Assembly: GCF_900155605.1 (NCBI RefSeq)
Contig: NZ_LT707420.1
Location: 1,455,364 to 1,519,363 of the forward strand
DNA from: Actinomyces marseillensis
GTDB lineage: Bacteria > Actinomycetota > Actinomycetes > Actinomycetales > Actinomycetaceae
Reading direction: 5' to 3'
Length of the DNA: 64,000 bases
The stretch's first letter is position 1. Each line of letters starts with the position of its first letter. The position numbers were made by a program, and so were the translations under genes. The notes beneath the pieces are model-generated. The model ran no database searches. It worked only from the letters and a program-made list of their open reading frames with translations, and was not told the origin of the DNA. Below, one piece after another: positions 1 through 10,727 of the stretch.

Positions 1-21
1 ATCATCAAAGCCTTGTGCGCC

Positions 22-1059
22 CTACCCGCGGGCTGTCTCAATTCTTTTCTCTTCTCCCGAGGCCGCATGAACGATCGATGCAGGATCGACGTTTGCGCGT
101 GGATGCGCCGAGCGATACATCTCCTTCAAAGTCGCAATTGTGACCTTGGTGTAGATCTGGGTCGTCGACACCGAGGAATGCCCCAGTAGCTCTTGGACAT
201 CACGTACATTCGCGCCACCTTCCAAAAGATGAGTGGCAAATGAGTGACGCAGGGTATGCGGTGATACAGCAACCTCAAGATTTGCTCGAGTTGCCGCACG
301 CTGAATAATCTCCCAGGCAGATTGACGCGACAGCGCCCCTCCCCTGTTATTCAGAAATACATTGGGGCAACCTCTTCCTTTTGATGCAAATGCGGGACGC
401 GCGCGTACCAGATAGGCTTCGAGTGCTTGCTGCGCCATCGAGCCAAGTGGGACTAAACGTTCTTTACGTCCTTTCCCAAAAAGACGAACGATTGGGAGTT
501 CTTCATCAAGATCAAGGTCGTCGATTGCCAGCGAGACAACTTCGCTCACTCGAGCTCCGGTCGCATACAGGGTTTCTAAGAGCGCCCGGTCACGTAAGGA
601 CCTAGCGTCGTCGCCTGTGCCCGCAGCTTCAAGCAGGGCCTCGACCTGCTCGATCGTCAAAGCCTTGGGTAGATGCTCTCCGACTTGAGGAACTCGCACC
701 TGGGCACTGGGGTCATGGGAAGCAATGCCTTCACGAAGGATGTATTTATGGAAAGAACGGATTGCGGCTAGAGCACGTGCCACTGACGAAGGCGCTGCCT
801 TCCTCCCGCCAGTTCCACTACTCAAATGAGCGAGATAGTCTTCGACTGCCCGCTCAGTAATTGCGTCATAGGTGGCGTGGCCTCGTTGAAGCTGGTATTC
901 CAAATAGCGTTCAACATCTCGGCGGTAATTCGACACGGTATGCGTTGATGCGCCTTTTTCAACGCTCAGAAACGCGAGCCATTCATCGCGATCCCTCTCA
1001 AAGGTACTTGCCACGCGCCCATTGTATGGATTGCTTCGATGCTCGCCAGGTATTTCCAA
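22..1059 (-). CDS. xerD: Tyrosine recombinase XerD
   Basis: Site-specific recombinase of the XerC/XerD pair that resolves chromosome dimers at dif. The N-terminal SAM-like DNA-binding domain covers about residues 22-110 and the catalytic domain about 130-330. The full catalytic set is visible: R170 (ATGARVSE), K196 (FGKGRKER), H268 and R271 (HTLRHSF), H294 (LLGHSS) and Y303 (TQIYT). The C-terminal block VSTTQIYTKVT followed by AHPRA resembles actinobacterial XerD more than XerC, so XerD is preferred by recall of the family. The longest start is a TTG with no clear ribosome binding site; a GTG at 1012-1014 would remove 15 residues and still keep the domain. The gene diverges from tkt, and the two starts lie close together. 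Confidence 0.9.
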   Translation of the reverse strand: MEIPGEHRSNPYNGRVASTFERDRDEWLAFLSVEKGASTHTVSNYRRDVERYLEYQLQRGHATYDAITERAVEDYLAHLSSGTGGRKAAPSSVARALAAIRSFHKYILREGIASHDPSAQVRVPQVGEHLPKALTIEQVEALLEAAGTGDDARSLRDRALLETLYATGARVSEVVSLAIDDLDLDEELPIVRLFGKGRKERLVPLGSMAQQALEAYLVRARPAFASKGRGCPNVFLNNRGGALSRQSAWEIIQRAATRANLEVAVSPHTLRHSFATHLLEGGANVRDVQELLGHSSVSTTQIYTKVTIATLKEMYRSAHPRANVDPASIVHAASGEEKRIETARG

Positions 1060-1128
1060 GTTACGCGCGCCGAACCGCTACACTTGGCCTGTACAGGGAG
1101 GTCACGTCAATTACCAGGAGGTTACACC

Positions 1129-3210
1129 GTGCCCGCTTTATGGAATGAGCTCGATAGCCGCGCCGTTTCCACCGCCAAGATTCTCGCCGCAGACGCCGTA
1201 GAACGAGTAGGAAATGGACACCCAGGAGCGGCTATTTCACTCGCTCCCGCAGCCTATGCCCTCTACCACCGCCATATGCATCTTGATCCTCACGACCCAC
1301 AGTGGCTGGGTCGTGACCGTTTTATTTTGTCTTCAGGGCATTCGTCTCTCACGCAGTATCTCCAGCTTTACCTCGCTGGCATGGGTGTCGAGCTTGAGGA
1401 CCTTCAAGCTCTGCGCACGGAAGGTGCTCTCACCCCCGGGCACCCCGAGTATGGTCACACTCCGGGTGTCGAACTGACCACGGGACCGCTGGGAACTGGT
1501 ATTGCTTCTGCTGTCGGTTTTGCAATGGCAGAACGTTTCACCCACGGGCTGCTCGATCCTTCAACACCATACGGCGAGTCCGTTTTCGATCACAAGGTCT
1601 ATGTCATCGCAGGTGATGGCTGCCTCCAAGAAGGTGTTTCAGCTGAGGCCTCTTCGCTTGCAGGTACGCAAAAGCTTGGCAACCTCATTGTTTTGTGGGA
1701 TGACAACCGCATTTCAATCGAAGGTGACACGGATATTGCTTTCAGTGAGGATGTTTTGGCGCGCTACTCGGCCTATGGCTGGCACGTTCAGCGCGTCAAT
1801 TGGCTCAGTGAGGATGGTTCCTACACCGAAGACGTTACGGCTCTTGATGCTGCTTTGGAAGCGGCTCGCGCGAATACCGAGCAGCCTTCGATCATCGCGC
1901 TTCGTACCGTAATCGGGTGGCCCACTCCTGAGAAGATGAACACCGGCGGAATCCACGGTGCAAAGCTCGGGACTGACGCCCTTCGAGGACTTAAAGAAGC
2001 CTTGGGCGCTAACCCCGATGCGAGCTTCGATGTTGACGAAGAAGCTGTCGCCTACGCTCGCAGTCAGTTTGCTGCTCGCGCGAAGCAGTTGCGGCACGAA
2101 TGGGATCAGCGTTTCGCTCAGTGGCAAGAACAGAACCCGGAAAAGGCTGCGCTACTTGCCCGTCTTCGCCAGGGTGAAATGCCGACTGGTTGGGAATCTT
2201 CATTCCCAAGCTTCCCTGAAGGACAGGCACTGGCAACCCGCTCGGCCTCGGGAAAGGTGCTGAACGCGATTGCATCAGCGCTTCCCGAACTGTGGGGCGG
2301 ATCTGCTGACTTGGCTGGATCAAATAATACTTTCCTCAACGGATTGACGTCTTTCCTCCCCGAAGGGACCTACTCGCGTTCATTCGAAGCCGATCCCTTC
2401 GGTCGTAACTTCCACTTCGGAATTCGTGAGTTCGCCATGGCGTGCGCGATGAACGGTATCGCCGCGGATGGCTTGACCCGTGTCTACGGTGGAACTTTCT
2501 TCGTCTTCTCCGACTTCATGCGTGGCGCGGTCCGTCTTGCTGCTCTCATGGATCTTCCAGTCACCTACGTGTGGACGCACGATTCAATTGGTGTTGGAGA
2601 GGACGGTCCGACCCACCAGCCCATCGAGCACCTGGCTGCCTATCGCGCAATTCCGAATCTCGCAGTCGTTCGTCCTGCAGACGCTGCCGAAACTGCCGAG
2701 GCCTGGAAGGCTACCCTCCTTCAGCATCACCCGGTTGGCTTAGTTCTCAGCCGTCAGAACCTGCCGAACCCTGCTCGCGGGGAGGGAACAGAACTTGCAG
2801 GGGCCGAAGGCGTGCGCCGCGGAGCTTACGTGCTCGCTGACTGCGAGGGAACTCCCGATGTTCTTCTCTTGGCGTCTGGATCTGAAGTTGCACCTGCCCT
2901 GCAAGCCCGCGCGCTGCTCGCAGAAGAAGGACTTCGCGTTCGCGTGATCTCGGTCCCCTGCATGGAGTGGTTCGAGGCTCAGGATGAGGATTACCGCGAA
3001 TCGGTCCTCCCCCGTGCAGTTCGCGCGCGCGTCGCCGTCGAGGCCGGGATTGCGATGCCGTGGTACCGCTGGGTCGGCGACTGCGGTCGCATCGTTTCGC
3101 TAGAGCACTTTGGCGAGTCAGCGGAAGGCAGTCGTCTTTTCGAAAAGTACGGCTTTACCCCCGAGAACATCGCAGCAAAGGCTCGTGAAAGTTTTGCTTC
3201 AGCCCACTAA
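1129..3210 (+). CDS. tkt: Transketolase
   Basis: Thiamine-diphosphate enzyme of the non-oxidative pentose phosphate pathway that moves two-carbon units between sugar phosphates; cytosolic. The GTG at 1129 is chosen because a strong AGGAGG (1116-1121) lies 7 nt upstream and the product (693 residues) fits the family. An in-frame upstream start at 1039 would add 30 unrelated residues. Visible motifs are GNGHPG near residue 30, the ThDP-binding GDG at 162-164 with the following ELDDNR-like segment (LWDDNRIS), and the pyrimidine-domain block GEDGPTHQPIE. It is a single gene reading away from xerD. No transaldolase or zwf follows, unlike many actinobacteria; the next gene converges from the other strand 10 nt away. 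Confidence 0.97.
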   Translation: MPALWNELDSRAVSTAKILAADAVERVGNGHPGAAISLAPAAYALYHRHMHLDPHDPQWLGRDRFILSSGHSSLTQYLQLYLAGMGVELEDLQALRTEGALTPGHPEYGHTPGVELTTGPLGTGIASAVGFAMAERFTHGLLDPSTPYGESVFDHKVYVIAGDGCLQEGVSAEASSLAGTQKLGNLIVLWDDNRISIEGDTDIAFSEDVLARYSAYGWHVQRVNWLSEDGSYTEDVTALDAALEAARANTEQPSIIALRTVIGWPTPEKMNTGGIHGAKLGTDALRGLKEALGANPDASFDVDEEAVAYARSQFAARAKQLRHEWDQRFAQWQEQNPEKAALLARLRQGEMPTGWESSFPSFPEGQALATRSASGKVLNAIASALPELWGGSADLAGSNNTFLNGLTSFLPEGTYSRSFEADPFGRNFHFGIREFAMACAMNGIAADGLTRVYGGTFFVFSDFMRGAVRLAALMDLPVTYVWTHDSIGVGEDGPTHQPIEHLAAYRAIPNLAVVRPADAAETAEAWKATLLQHHPVGLVLSRQNLPNPARGEGTELAGAEGVRRGAYVLADCEGTPDVLLLASGSEVAPALQARALLAEEGLRVRVISVPCMEWFEAQDEDYRESVLPRAVRARVAVEAGIAMPWYRWVGDCGRIVSLEHFGESAEGSRLFEKYGFTPENIAAKARESFASAH

Positions 3211-3220
3211 GTCCGGCGCG

Positions 3221-3964
3221 CTACTGATTGGGGAAAAAGATCCCCAGTAGGTGGCCAAAATACGGCGCGAGAACACTGGTTGCCCACACGATCGTCACGA
3301 TTACATAGGGCATCCAGTGTTCTTTCGTAATTGCGATAAACTCGCGAATAAAGGCCGTCGGGAAATAGTAGGAGGCGGTTCTTGAGCCGACCCCGTCTCC
3401 TTTGAGACCGACATGCGACGCATAAAGTGCTGTGCGAAAGACGTGGTAGTCCGAGGTCACGAAGGCGCAGCGGTAGGGTGTTGTTTGACGCGCATCCAGA
3501 AGCTTCTTGGCAAAAACGAGGTTCTCCATCGTTGTCGTTGATTGGTCTTCTGGAAGAAGAGCCTCCCGCGGAACTCCAAGGCGGAGCATGTAACGGCTCA
3601 TCGCCTCAGCCTCTGAAATAACCTCATCACTACCCTGCCCGCCAGAAGGAACTAAGATCGCACTGCATCCCTGAGCACTCCAAAGCTCGAGGGCTTTATC
3701 AATTCGGCCTCGCAGAAGGGGCGTTGGTTCTTCACCCTGTAAACCAGCACCGTGAATGATGATGTAATCAAAGCGTCGCTTCCGCGGGAGCCTGCGATAG
3801 AACCAGGAATACACAAGTAGTGCGACAAAACTGAAGAAGAACCACAAACCCAGAGCCAAGAGCAACGCCGAAAGAGAAATGACGACCCTTGAGTCGCTCA
3901 TTCCGATACGACCAAGCAAAGAGAATGCCCCAAAATATGGCAGGTAAAAAGACCAGAAGGGCAC
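3221..3964 (-). CDS. YdcF/SanA-like (DUF218) membrane protein, possible N-terminal frameshift
   Basis: Member of the DUF218 (ElyC/SanA/YdcF) family, membrane proteins often linked to envelope polysaccharide or peptidoglycan metabolism; the biochemical role is not settled. The DUF218 core covers about residues 68-200: FDYIIIHGAG, then PTPLLRGRIDKALEL, VPSGGQG, EAEAMSRYM, and TTTMENLVFAK. Hydrophobic helices lie at about 29-55 and near the C-terminus (about 210-240). The GTG at 3964 has a GGAG at good spacing. However, the overlapping minus-strand frame from 3983 encodes a helix ending in FAWSYRNERLKG, which looks more like the usual YdcF N-terminus than the first 26 residues here. A +1/-1 shift near 3870-3895 is therefore possible (see findings). 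Confidence 0.75.
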   Translation of the reverse strand: MPFWSFYLPYFGAFSLLGRIGMSDSRVVISLSALLLALGLWFFFSFVALLVYSWFYRRLPRKRRFDYIIIHGAGLQGEEPTPLLRGRIDKALELWSAQGCSAILVPSGGQGSDEVISEAEAMSRYMLRLGVPREALLPEDQSTTTMENLVFAKKLLDARQTTPYRCAFVTSDYHVFRTALYASHVGLKGDGVGSRTASYYFPTAFIREFIAITKEHWMPYVIVTIVWATSVLAPYFGHLLGIFFPNQ

Positions 3965-4004
3965 TCATTACTCCACTCAGCATAAGTTCATGCTATCGCA
4001 GGGT

Positions 4005-4036
4005 AAAAAATGCTGCATCCGCAGGCGGATGCAGCA
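4005..4036 (-). terminator. Intrinsic terminator after secG
   Basis: Inverted repeat with 12-base arms at 4011-4022 and 4025-4036 and a minimal loop. On the minus strand it is followed directly by six Ts (4010 down to 4005). This is a classical Rho-independent terminator closing the gap-pgk-tpiA-secG block. Confidence 0.85.
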
Positions 4037-4050
4037 CGATGAAGAATGTC

Positions 4051-4296
4051 TTAGGCAGCGAACTTCGTCAACACACCGAAACCGACGATTGAAACCGCCC
4101 AAATCAAAAGAATAGCCAAAGTAATCCGATTGAGGTTACGCTCCGCAACGCCAGAAGATCCTGCGGAAGAAGAAATACCACCGCCGAACATGTCCGACAG
4201 GCCGCCGCCCTTTCCCTTATGCATAAGAATCGTCAGGGTGAGCAGGATACTAGTCACCGTAATAATGACGATCAATGTAATTTTCAGAGCTGCCAC
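4051..4296 (-). CDS. secG: Preprotein translocase subunit SecG
   Basis: Small integral membrane subunit of the SecYEG protein-export channel. It has 81 residues and two transmembrane helices (about 3-24 and 56-77) around the conserved cytosolic loop HKGKGGGLSDMFGGG, the SecG hallmark. It starts with GTG, preceded by a purine-rich GGAAGAAG. It sits after tpiA, the usual place in actinobacteria, but a 16-bp hairpin separates the two, so part of its transcription may be independent. Confidence 0.95.
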   Translation of the reverse strand: MAALKITLIVIITVTSILLTLTILMHKGKGGGLSDMFGGGISSSAGSSGVAERNLNRITLAILLIWAVSIVGFGVLTKFAA

Positions 4297-4363
4297 GTTC
4301 TTCTTCCGATTCTTTCAGATACTTCAACGCTGAGTAGTCTAGCGAATAAACAAACTATAAAGC

Positions 4364-4403
4364 CAGTGGTGCGCCGAAGTGTTGCTTCTTCGGCGCACCA
4401 CTG
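4364..4403 (-). terminator. Hairpin between tpiA and secG
   Basis: Perfect 16-bp stem (4364-4379 pairing with 4388-4403) with an 8-nt loop. On the minus strand it is followed by a T-rich run (GCTTTATAGTTTG). It lies 10 nt past the tpiA stop and acts as either a terminator or a partial attenuator before secG. Confidence 0.75.
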
Positions 4404-4413
4404 AGTTAATGAA

Positions 4414-5193
4414 TCACAGTTCCTGGAAACGCGCCATCGCTGCGAAGGAATCAGCCTTCAGCGACGCGCCACCAACAAGTGCACCATCAACATCAGGCTG
4501 GCTCATGAGCTCCTTGATGTTTCCGGGCTTTGCAGAACCGCCGTAGAGAACACGGGTCGAGTCAGCGGTCGCATCACCGTAGTCTGCACGGAGAGCCTCG
4601 CGAATGGCACCGCACACTTCCTGTGCGTCATCTGCAGTTGCAGTCTCACCAGTACCAATTGCCCAAATGGGTTCGTAGGCGATGACAATCTTCGCAACGT
4701 CTTCGGCGTTCCAGCCTTCGAGGGCAGCGCGAACTTGACCGAGGACGAACTCGACGTGAGTTCCAGCCTTACGGACATCAAGAGCCTCGCCGCAGCACAG
4801 GATCGGAGTCATGCCAGCATCAAAAGCCTTGCGTGCCTTCTGTCCGACCAACTGATCGGATTCGTTGTGGTACTCACGACGTTCTGAGTGTCCGACAACA
4901 ACGTAAGAGCAACCCAACTTGGTCAGCATCTCAGAGGAGATTTCGCCGGTGAATGCACCGTTGTCATGGACAGAAATATCCTGTGCGCCGTACTTGATCT
5001 GAAGCTCGTCAGCGTCAACGACGGTCTGAACGGTGCGAAGATCAGTGAAGGGAGGGATCACTAGGACCTCGCAGCGCGAGTAATCGAAGTTGTGATCCGA
5101 GAGTTCCATTGCGAGACCCTGGACAAGGTGATTGGCCTCGAGGTGATCGAGGTTCATCTTCCAGTTACCGGCCATCAAAGGGGTACGTGTCAT
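4414..5193 (-). CDS. tpiA: Triosephosphate isomerase
   Basis: Interconverts dihydroxyacetone phosphate and glyceraldehyde 3-phosphate in glycolysis. The family pattern is complete over 259 residues: substrate-binding GNWKMN at 9-14, catalytic His in VVGHSERR near residue 103, catalytic Glu in [11 protein letters not shown] near 172, and the phosphate-binding LYGGSAKP and GALVGGASL. The ATG is preceded by GGAGG in the end of pgk, and only 3 nt separate the two genes, so they are probably translated from one message. Confidence 0.98.
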   Translation of the reverse strand: MTRTPLMAGNWKMNLDHLEANHLVQGLAMELSDHNFDYSRCEVLVIPPFTDLRTVQTVVDADELQIKYGAQDISVHDNGAFTGEISSEMLTKLGCSYVVVGHSERREYHNESDQLVGQKARKAFDAGMTPILCCGEALDVRKAGTHVEFVLGQVRAALEGWNAEDVAKIVIAYEPIWAIGTGETATADDAQEVCGAIREALRADYGDATADSTRVLYGGSAKPGNIKELMSQPDVDGALVGGASLKADSFAAMARFQEL

Positions 5194-5196
5194 TAT

Positions 5197-6390
5197 TCAG
5201 TCCTCCAGTACTGCGATACCGGGGAGAACCTTGCCTTCAAGAAGTTCAAGGGAAGCTCCACCACCGGTAGAAATGTGAGAGAAAGTGGATTCGTCGAAAC
5301 CAAGGTTACGAACAGCAGATGCCGAGTCACCGCCACCGATGACGGTGAAGGCGCTGCCTTCGCTCATAGCACGCGCAACTGCCTTCGTTCCCTCAGCAAA
5401 AGCCGGGAATTCGAAAACACCCATTGGGCCGTTCCACACAACAGTCTTTGCAGACGCGATGGCGCCTGCAAAGAGTTCGCGGGTCTTCGGGCCGATATCG
5501 AGGCCCATCTGATCAGCGGGGATTGCGTCAGCATCGACCACGGTTGCGGGAGCGTCGGCAGCGAACTCAGGAGCAACAACGGTGTCAACGGGAAGAAGAA
5601 GCTCGACGCCGTTCTTCGCGGCGGTCTCCATGTAGCCCTGAACCGTGGGAATCTGATCCGCTTCGAGAAGAGACTTACCGACTTCGTAGCCCTTTGCAGC
5701 CAAGAAGGTGTAAGCCATGCCGCCACCGATGATCAGCTTGTCAGCCTTGGACAGCAGGTTCGCGATAACTCCGAGCTTGTCAGAAACCTTCGAACCACCG
5801 AGGACCACGACGTAGGGACGCTCGGGATCATTAACGGCCTTGCCCAAGGACTCGATTTCCTTGACAACAAGAAGACCAGCAGCGCTGGGAAGAATCTTGG
5901 CAACATCGTAAACCGAAGCCTGCTTGCGGTGAACGACGCCGAACCCGTCAGAAACAAAAGCATCTGCCAGCGACGCAAGCTCAGCAGCGAAAGCTTCACG
6001 CTCTGCGTCATCCTTTGAGGTTTCTGCTGCGTTGAAACGCACGTTCTCCAGCAAAACAATCTCGCCGGGCTGAGCGGCAGCGACAGCTGCACGCGCACCT
6101 TCGCCAACAGTATCGGCGGCAAGGGTGACCTTCACACCGGTGAGTTCTTGGAGTCGGCGAGCAACCGGCGCCAGAGAGAAAACAGGGTTGACCTGGCCCT
6201 TAGGACGGCCAAGGTGAGCTGCGATTACGACCTTTGCACCGCCGTCGAGAAGCAGCTTAATGGTAGGAAGTGCGGCACGAATACGGCCATCGTCGGTGAT
6301 GTTCTGGTCGCCGTCGAGGGGGACATTGAAATCCGAGCGAAGCAGCACGCTCTTTCCGGAAAGGTCACCCAGGCTATCGATCGTCCTCAT
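5197..6390 (-). CDS. pgk: Phosphoglycerate kinase
   Basis: Makes ATP from 1,3-bisphosphoglycerate in glycolysis. It has 397 residues, the normal bacterial size. The N-terminal substrate domain shows RSDFNVPLD and AAHLGRPKG. The C-terminal nucleotide domain shows [13 protein letters not shown] and the signature [13 protein letters not shown] with [13 protein letters not shown]. The ATG has a perfect GAGGAG 6 nt upstream. It is the second gene of gap-pgk-tpiA. Confidence 0.98.
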   Translation of the reverse strand: MRTIDSLGDLSGKSVLLRSDFNVPLDGDQNITDDGRIRAALPTIKLLLDGGAKVVIAAHLGRPKGQVNPVFSLAPVARRLQELTGVKVTLAADTVGEGARAAVAAAQPGEIVLLENVRFNAAETSKDDAEREAFAAELASLADAFVSDGFGVVHRKQASVYDVAKILPSAAGLLVVKEIESLGKAVNDPERPYVVVLGGSKVSDKLGVIANLLSKADKLIIGGGMAYTFLAAKGYEVGKSLLEADQIPTVQGYMETAAKNGVELLLPVDTVVAPEFAADAPATVVDADAIPADQMGLDIGPKTRELFAGAIASAKTVVWNGPMGVFEFPAFAEGTKAVARAMSEGSAFTVIGGGDSASAVRNLGFDESTFSHISTGGGASLELLEGKVLPGIAVLED

Positions 6391-6435
6391 AAAATTCTCC
6401 TCATATCGTAAAGAATTGAAGTGGTGAGTAGTGAA

Positions 6436-6471
6436 CTGGGCCCGTATACGTTTGCACGTACACGGGCCCAG
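6436..6471 (-). terminator. Hairpin between gap and pgk
   Basis: Stem of 10 bp (6436-6445 with 6462-6471), extended by four more pairs across one mismatch. It lies between the gap stop and the pgk start with no strong T-run on the minus strand. It may be an attenuator or mRNA-stabilising 3' end that lets gap be expressed above pgk. That role is inferred from position only. Confidence 0.55.
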
Positions 6472-6500
6472 AACTTAGTACATCACGCTCAGCGCGCCTA

Positions 6501-7577
<1,077 letters not shown>

Positions 7578-7692
7578 CTATGGCCCGCAGTGCTCTGCGG
7601 TTCCAGTACTTCTAATCTACACCCTCGCCGCCACAGATGAGGGTGAACTAAGTCCTTAGAGATCTGGCCCACATTATGCTGAAAGAGAGATC

Positions 7693-8676
7693 TCAATCAC
7701 CGTCGAGCATGTCAAGGGTGAGCGCAGACTCGGTATCCGGAATCCCGCGATCATGCGCTACCTTGTCTGCCATCGCCAGAAGCCTGCGGATGCGTCCTGC
7801 AACTGCATCCTTCGTCAAAGGCGGATCAGTGTGCTTTCCAAGTTCCTCAAGCGAGGCCTGCTTAAATTTAATGCGCAGTTCACCCGCTTCGCGCAAGTGC
7901 TCGGGGACATCATCGCCAAGGATCGCGAAAGCCCGCTCCACTCGTGCACCGGCAGCGACCGCAGCACGCGCACTGCGCCGAAGATTAGCGTCGTCAAAAT
8001 TCGCAAGACGATTAGCAGACCCCCGCGCTTCACGGCGCTCACGCCTCTGTTCCCATGAACGATGAGTTTCCGGGGCTCCAAGCGCCTGAATTAGCGCACT
8101 GATTGCTTCAGAGTCACGAGCTGTCACTCGATCCGAACCGCGAACTTCCTTAGAACGAACAACAGCGCCAAGCTTGCGTGCCAGACCAACCATTGCCAAG
8201 GCAACCTCTGGTCCCGGACACGTAATTTCCAAGGATGACGAACGCCCCGGTTCCAGAAGGGAGCCACGCGCTAGGAAAGCACCGCGCCACACGGCTGCGG
8301 CCTCGTCCTTACCTGCTGCAACAAGCGCAGCCGGCAGCCCACGGACCGGACGTCCCGCGGCATCAACGAGGCCACTGAGGCGAGCGAGTTCATCCGCCCG
8401 ATGCACGACCCGAACCACGTAGCGCTTGCCCCGCCGCAATGATGAACCCGAAACCACAACGACGAAGGACTCGACGTTGTACAGGGTTGAGAGGAAAGCG
8501 CGAAGACGGCGGACCGCAACCGAAGAATCAAGTTCGGCCTCGATGAGGATGCGGCCGCCCACCAGGTGAAGACCACCCGAGAAACGTAGAATCGCGCAGA
8601 CCTCGGCTGCCATCGCGGACTGCGAGGTAACCGCACTGCGGGCAAGCTCATCCTTCATATCCGATGTGAGGGACAC
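7693..8676 (-). CDS. whiA: WhiA, DNA-binding regulator with LAGLIDADG-like fold
   Basis: Conserved regulator of cell division and chromosome segregation genes in Gram-positives, best known from Streptomyces sporulation. The GTG at 8676 has AAGGAG 6 nt upstream and gives 327 residues, the family size; a start at 8727 would extend into the yvcK-whiA gap. The N-terminal half is the degenerate homing-endonuclease fold (for example [15 protein letters not shown]). The C-terminal helix-turn-helix includes [11 protein letters not shown] and [14 protein letters not shown]. It ends the uvrC-rapZ-yvcK-whiA cluster, which is conserved across actinobacteria. Confidence 0.96.
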   Translation of the reverse strand: MSLTSDMKDELARSAVTSQSAMAAEVCAILRFSGGLHLVGGRILIEAELDSSVAVRRLRAFLSTLYNVESFVVVVSGSSLRRGKRYVVRVVHRADELARLSGLVDAAGRPVRGLPAALVAAGKDEAAAVWRGAFLARGSLLEPGRSSSLEITCPGPEVALAMVGLARKLGAVVRSKEVRGSDRVTARDSEAISALIQALGAPETHRSWEQRRERREARGSANRLANFDDANLRRSARAAVAAGARVERAFAILGDDVPEHLREAGELRIKFKQASLEELGKHTDPPLTKDAVAGRIRRLLAMADKVAHDRGIPDTESALTLDMLDGD

Positions 8677-8714
8677 CGTTACTCCTTTAGGGAAAGTACA
8701 AGGACTGTGAGAAA

Positions 8715-9719
8715 TCAGGGAAGCCAAGTTTCGCTACGACCGACTTCGCCGAGGAAACCATCGAAAGCATCTCGTAAGGCTGCAGCTAGACGAAGAGGAT
8801 CATGGTGAGGCTCGCCGTCGCCCGTACGCACTTGGCGTAGAAGTACTCGCGCACCCAAGGCATCAGCGGCCTCGGCAAGGTCATCAATATCATCAGTCGT
8901 CGTCGGATCAGCAATGACGACATCGAGCTTAAAACTCGGCGCGTACCGAGCGATAACGCGAACGTGGTCAGCCGTGGTCATCGTGTCTGTTTCTCCGCGT
9001 TGACGCGACAGATTCAAAATAAGCGCACGGTGAGCCTCAGTAGTAACCAAGGAGCGATGAAGCTCAGGAACCAACAGATGCGGAATGACCGATGTGTACC
9101 ACGAACCTGGGCCAAGGACGACCCAGTCAGCCTCAGAGATCGCTTCTGTAACGGCCGCAGGAACGCGCGGTTTCTCGGGAGTCAAACGAACCGATTCAAC
9201 TGTCCCCGGGGCAATCGCTACTTTCGATTGTCCCTTCACCGTATAGTGCCGACCGTTGTCATCCATATCGGCTTCAATGCTCAGCGGATCGACAGACATA
9301 GGAAGCACACGCCCCTGAGCTCCTAAGAGGCGAGCGACAAAATCAAGTCCTTCTACCGGATCATCGAGGAGCTGCCACAAACCGGCAATGACGATATTGC
9401 CAACTGCATGTCCGTCCATGGGACCGCTGGTCTTCAAACGCATTTGGAAAACATCGCGCCACGTTAGGCCCCACTCCGTTTCTTCACACAGCGAGGCAAG
9501 CGCCATGCGCAAATCGCCAGGTGGGAGAATCGGCATTTCTGAGCGCAGACGCCCAGAAGAACCACCATCGTCTGCAACGGTCACAACAGCGGTGAGCTGA
9601 CGCGTGATGTGTCGAAGGGCGCGAAGAGTTGCGGACAATCCATGTCCGCCCCCCAGTGCGACGACGCGATTATTCGAATCGCCGCGCTGCATCCACCCAG
9701 CAGCATCAACGTAGGTCAT
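8715..9719 (-). CDS. yvcK: YvcK/GlmR-like gluconeogenesis factor (CofD-like fold)
   Basis: YvcK/GlmR proteins bind UDP-sugars and adjust carbon flow toward cell-wall precursors; the family shares the CofD fold. The phosphate-binding [18 protein letters not shown] starts near residue 20, followed by [13 protein letters not shown] and PPGDLR. The ATG at 9719 has AAAGGA upstream and sits 3 nt after the rapZ stop, consistent with co-translation. Its position between rapZ and whiA is the standard one. Confidence 0.95.
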   Translation of the reverse strand: MTYVDAAGWMQRGDSNNRVVALGGGHGLSATLRALRHITRQLTAVVTVADDGGSSGRLRSEMPILPPGDLRMALASLCEETEWGLTWRDVFQMRLKTSGPMDGHAVGNIVIAGLWQLLDDPVEGLDFVARLLGAQGRVLPMSVDPLSIEADMDDNGRHYTVKGQSKVAIAPGTVESVRLTPEKPRVPAAVTEAISEADWVVLGPGSWYTSVIPHLLVPELHRSLVTTEAHRALILNLSRQRGETDTMTTADHVRVIARYAPSFKLDVVIADPTTTDDIDDLAEAADALGARVLLRQVRTGDGEPHHDPLRLAAALRDAFDGFLGEVGRSETWLP

Positions 9720-9722
9720 CGG

Positions 9723-10679
9723 CTATTCCTTTCCCATATCACGGTGCGTGACGCGAACACTAAATCCGTGTTCACGCAGCCGGCGGGCAATGAGCTCTGC
9801 GCTCGCCACTGAACGGTGCTTCCCGCCCGTACACCCAACTGCGATCGTCGTGTACCGCTTGAGCTCACCAATATACCCCCTGAGCATGGGAGCAAGGAGA
9901 TCTGCGTAGCCTAGGACAAAATCCCGAGCACCGGGTTGTGAGAGCACGTAGTCGGCGACAGGTTGATCCTTTCCTGTCAGGTGGCGCAACTCATCGACCC
10001 AGTAAGGGTTCTTCAAGAAACGAACGTCCAGCACGTGATCAGCATCCAGGGGAAGTCCATGCTTAAACCCAAAGGATTCAACTGTAATCCGAAGTGGAAC
10101 CTCACCAGCATCGGCGATCACATCACGAATATGCCGCGTCAAATCATGAACAGACATCCCCGAAGTATCGATCACGACATCTGCTGAGCGCCGAACTGGA
10201 GCAAGTGCGCGGGCCTCGGCGTGAATTCCTTCCAAAAGAGTGCCGTCTCCTTGAAGCGGATGGGGACGTCGATTCGATTCATAACGCCGAACCAGTGTCT
10301 CCGTTGATGCTTCGAGGAAGAAGACTCGATAGGTGACTCCAAGCTCGCGCAACTGTTCGAGAGAACGGGCGAAGTCAGCAAAAAACTCTCGAGAACGCAC
10401 ATCGACAACGACTGCAAGACGGTGCACTCCCCCGCCGTCTGGGGACATCATTCCCACGAGGGCAGGAAGCATAGCCGGTGGAAGGTTATCGACAACGTAC
10501 CAGTCAAGATCTTCAAGAGCGCGAGCAGCCCCGGTTCGTCCTGCACCCGAACAGCCGGTGATGATCACGACTTCATTTGAACCCGGATCAGGAACTTCGG
10601 GGGCAATCGAATCAAGCAACGGAATCCCTCCGGGAACTGTGTCCTCATTGGGAACGGGGGGCATCGGGATATCGCTCAT
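9723..10679 (-). CDS. rapZ: RapZ-family nucleotide-binding protein
   Basis: P-loop protein (formerly YvcJ/RapZ). In E. coli it is an adaptor that targets the GlmZ small RNA; in Gram-positives it hydrolyses nucleotides and its target is less clear. The Walker A-like segment is GCSGAGRTGA (about 41-51), followed by LEDLDWYVVDNLPP. The C-terminal domain carries the conserved ESFGFKHGLP, VLDVRFLKNP and CTGGKHRSV blocks. There are about 40 extra residues before the P-loop, rich in Pro and acidic residues and probably disordered. Confidence 0.95.
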   Translation of the reverse strand: MSDIPMPPVPNEDTVPGGIPLLDSIAPEVPDPGSNEVVIITGCSGAGRTGAARALEDLDWYVVDNLPPAMLPALVGMMSPDGGGVHRLAVVVDVRSREFFADFARSLEQLRELGVTYRVFFLEASTETLVRRYESNRRPHPLQGDGTLLEGIHAEARALAPVRRSADVVIDTSGMSVHDLTRHIRDVIADAGEVPLRITVESFGFKHGLPLDADHVLDVRFLKNPYWVDELRHLTGKDQPVADYVLSQPGARDFVLGYADLLAPMLRGYIGELKRYTTIAVGCTGGKHRSVASAELIARRLREHGFSVRVTHRDMGKE

Positions 10680-10727
10680 AGTCCTATGGTGCCATTTGTT
10701 GACGATTATTACCGAGGTTTCGCCGCA

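Noticed and set aside
1039-1128. Longer N-terminus for transketolase
   Set aside because: The GTG at 1129 has a much better ribosome site, and the 30 extra residues do not resemble the family.
5092-6018. Open frame of 308 codons opposite pgk and tpiA, and a similar one opposite gap (6636-7562)
   Set aside because: Both are antisense to highly conserved glycolytic genes, lack ribosome sites and have no recognisable domains.
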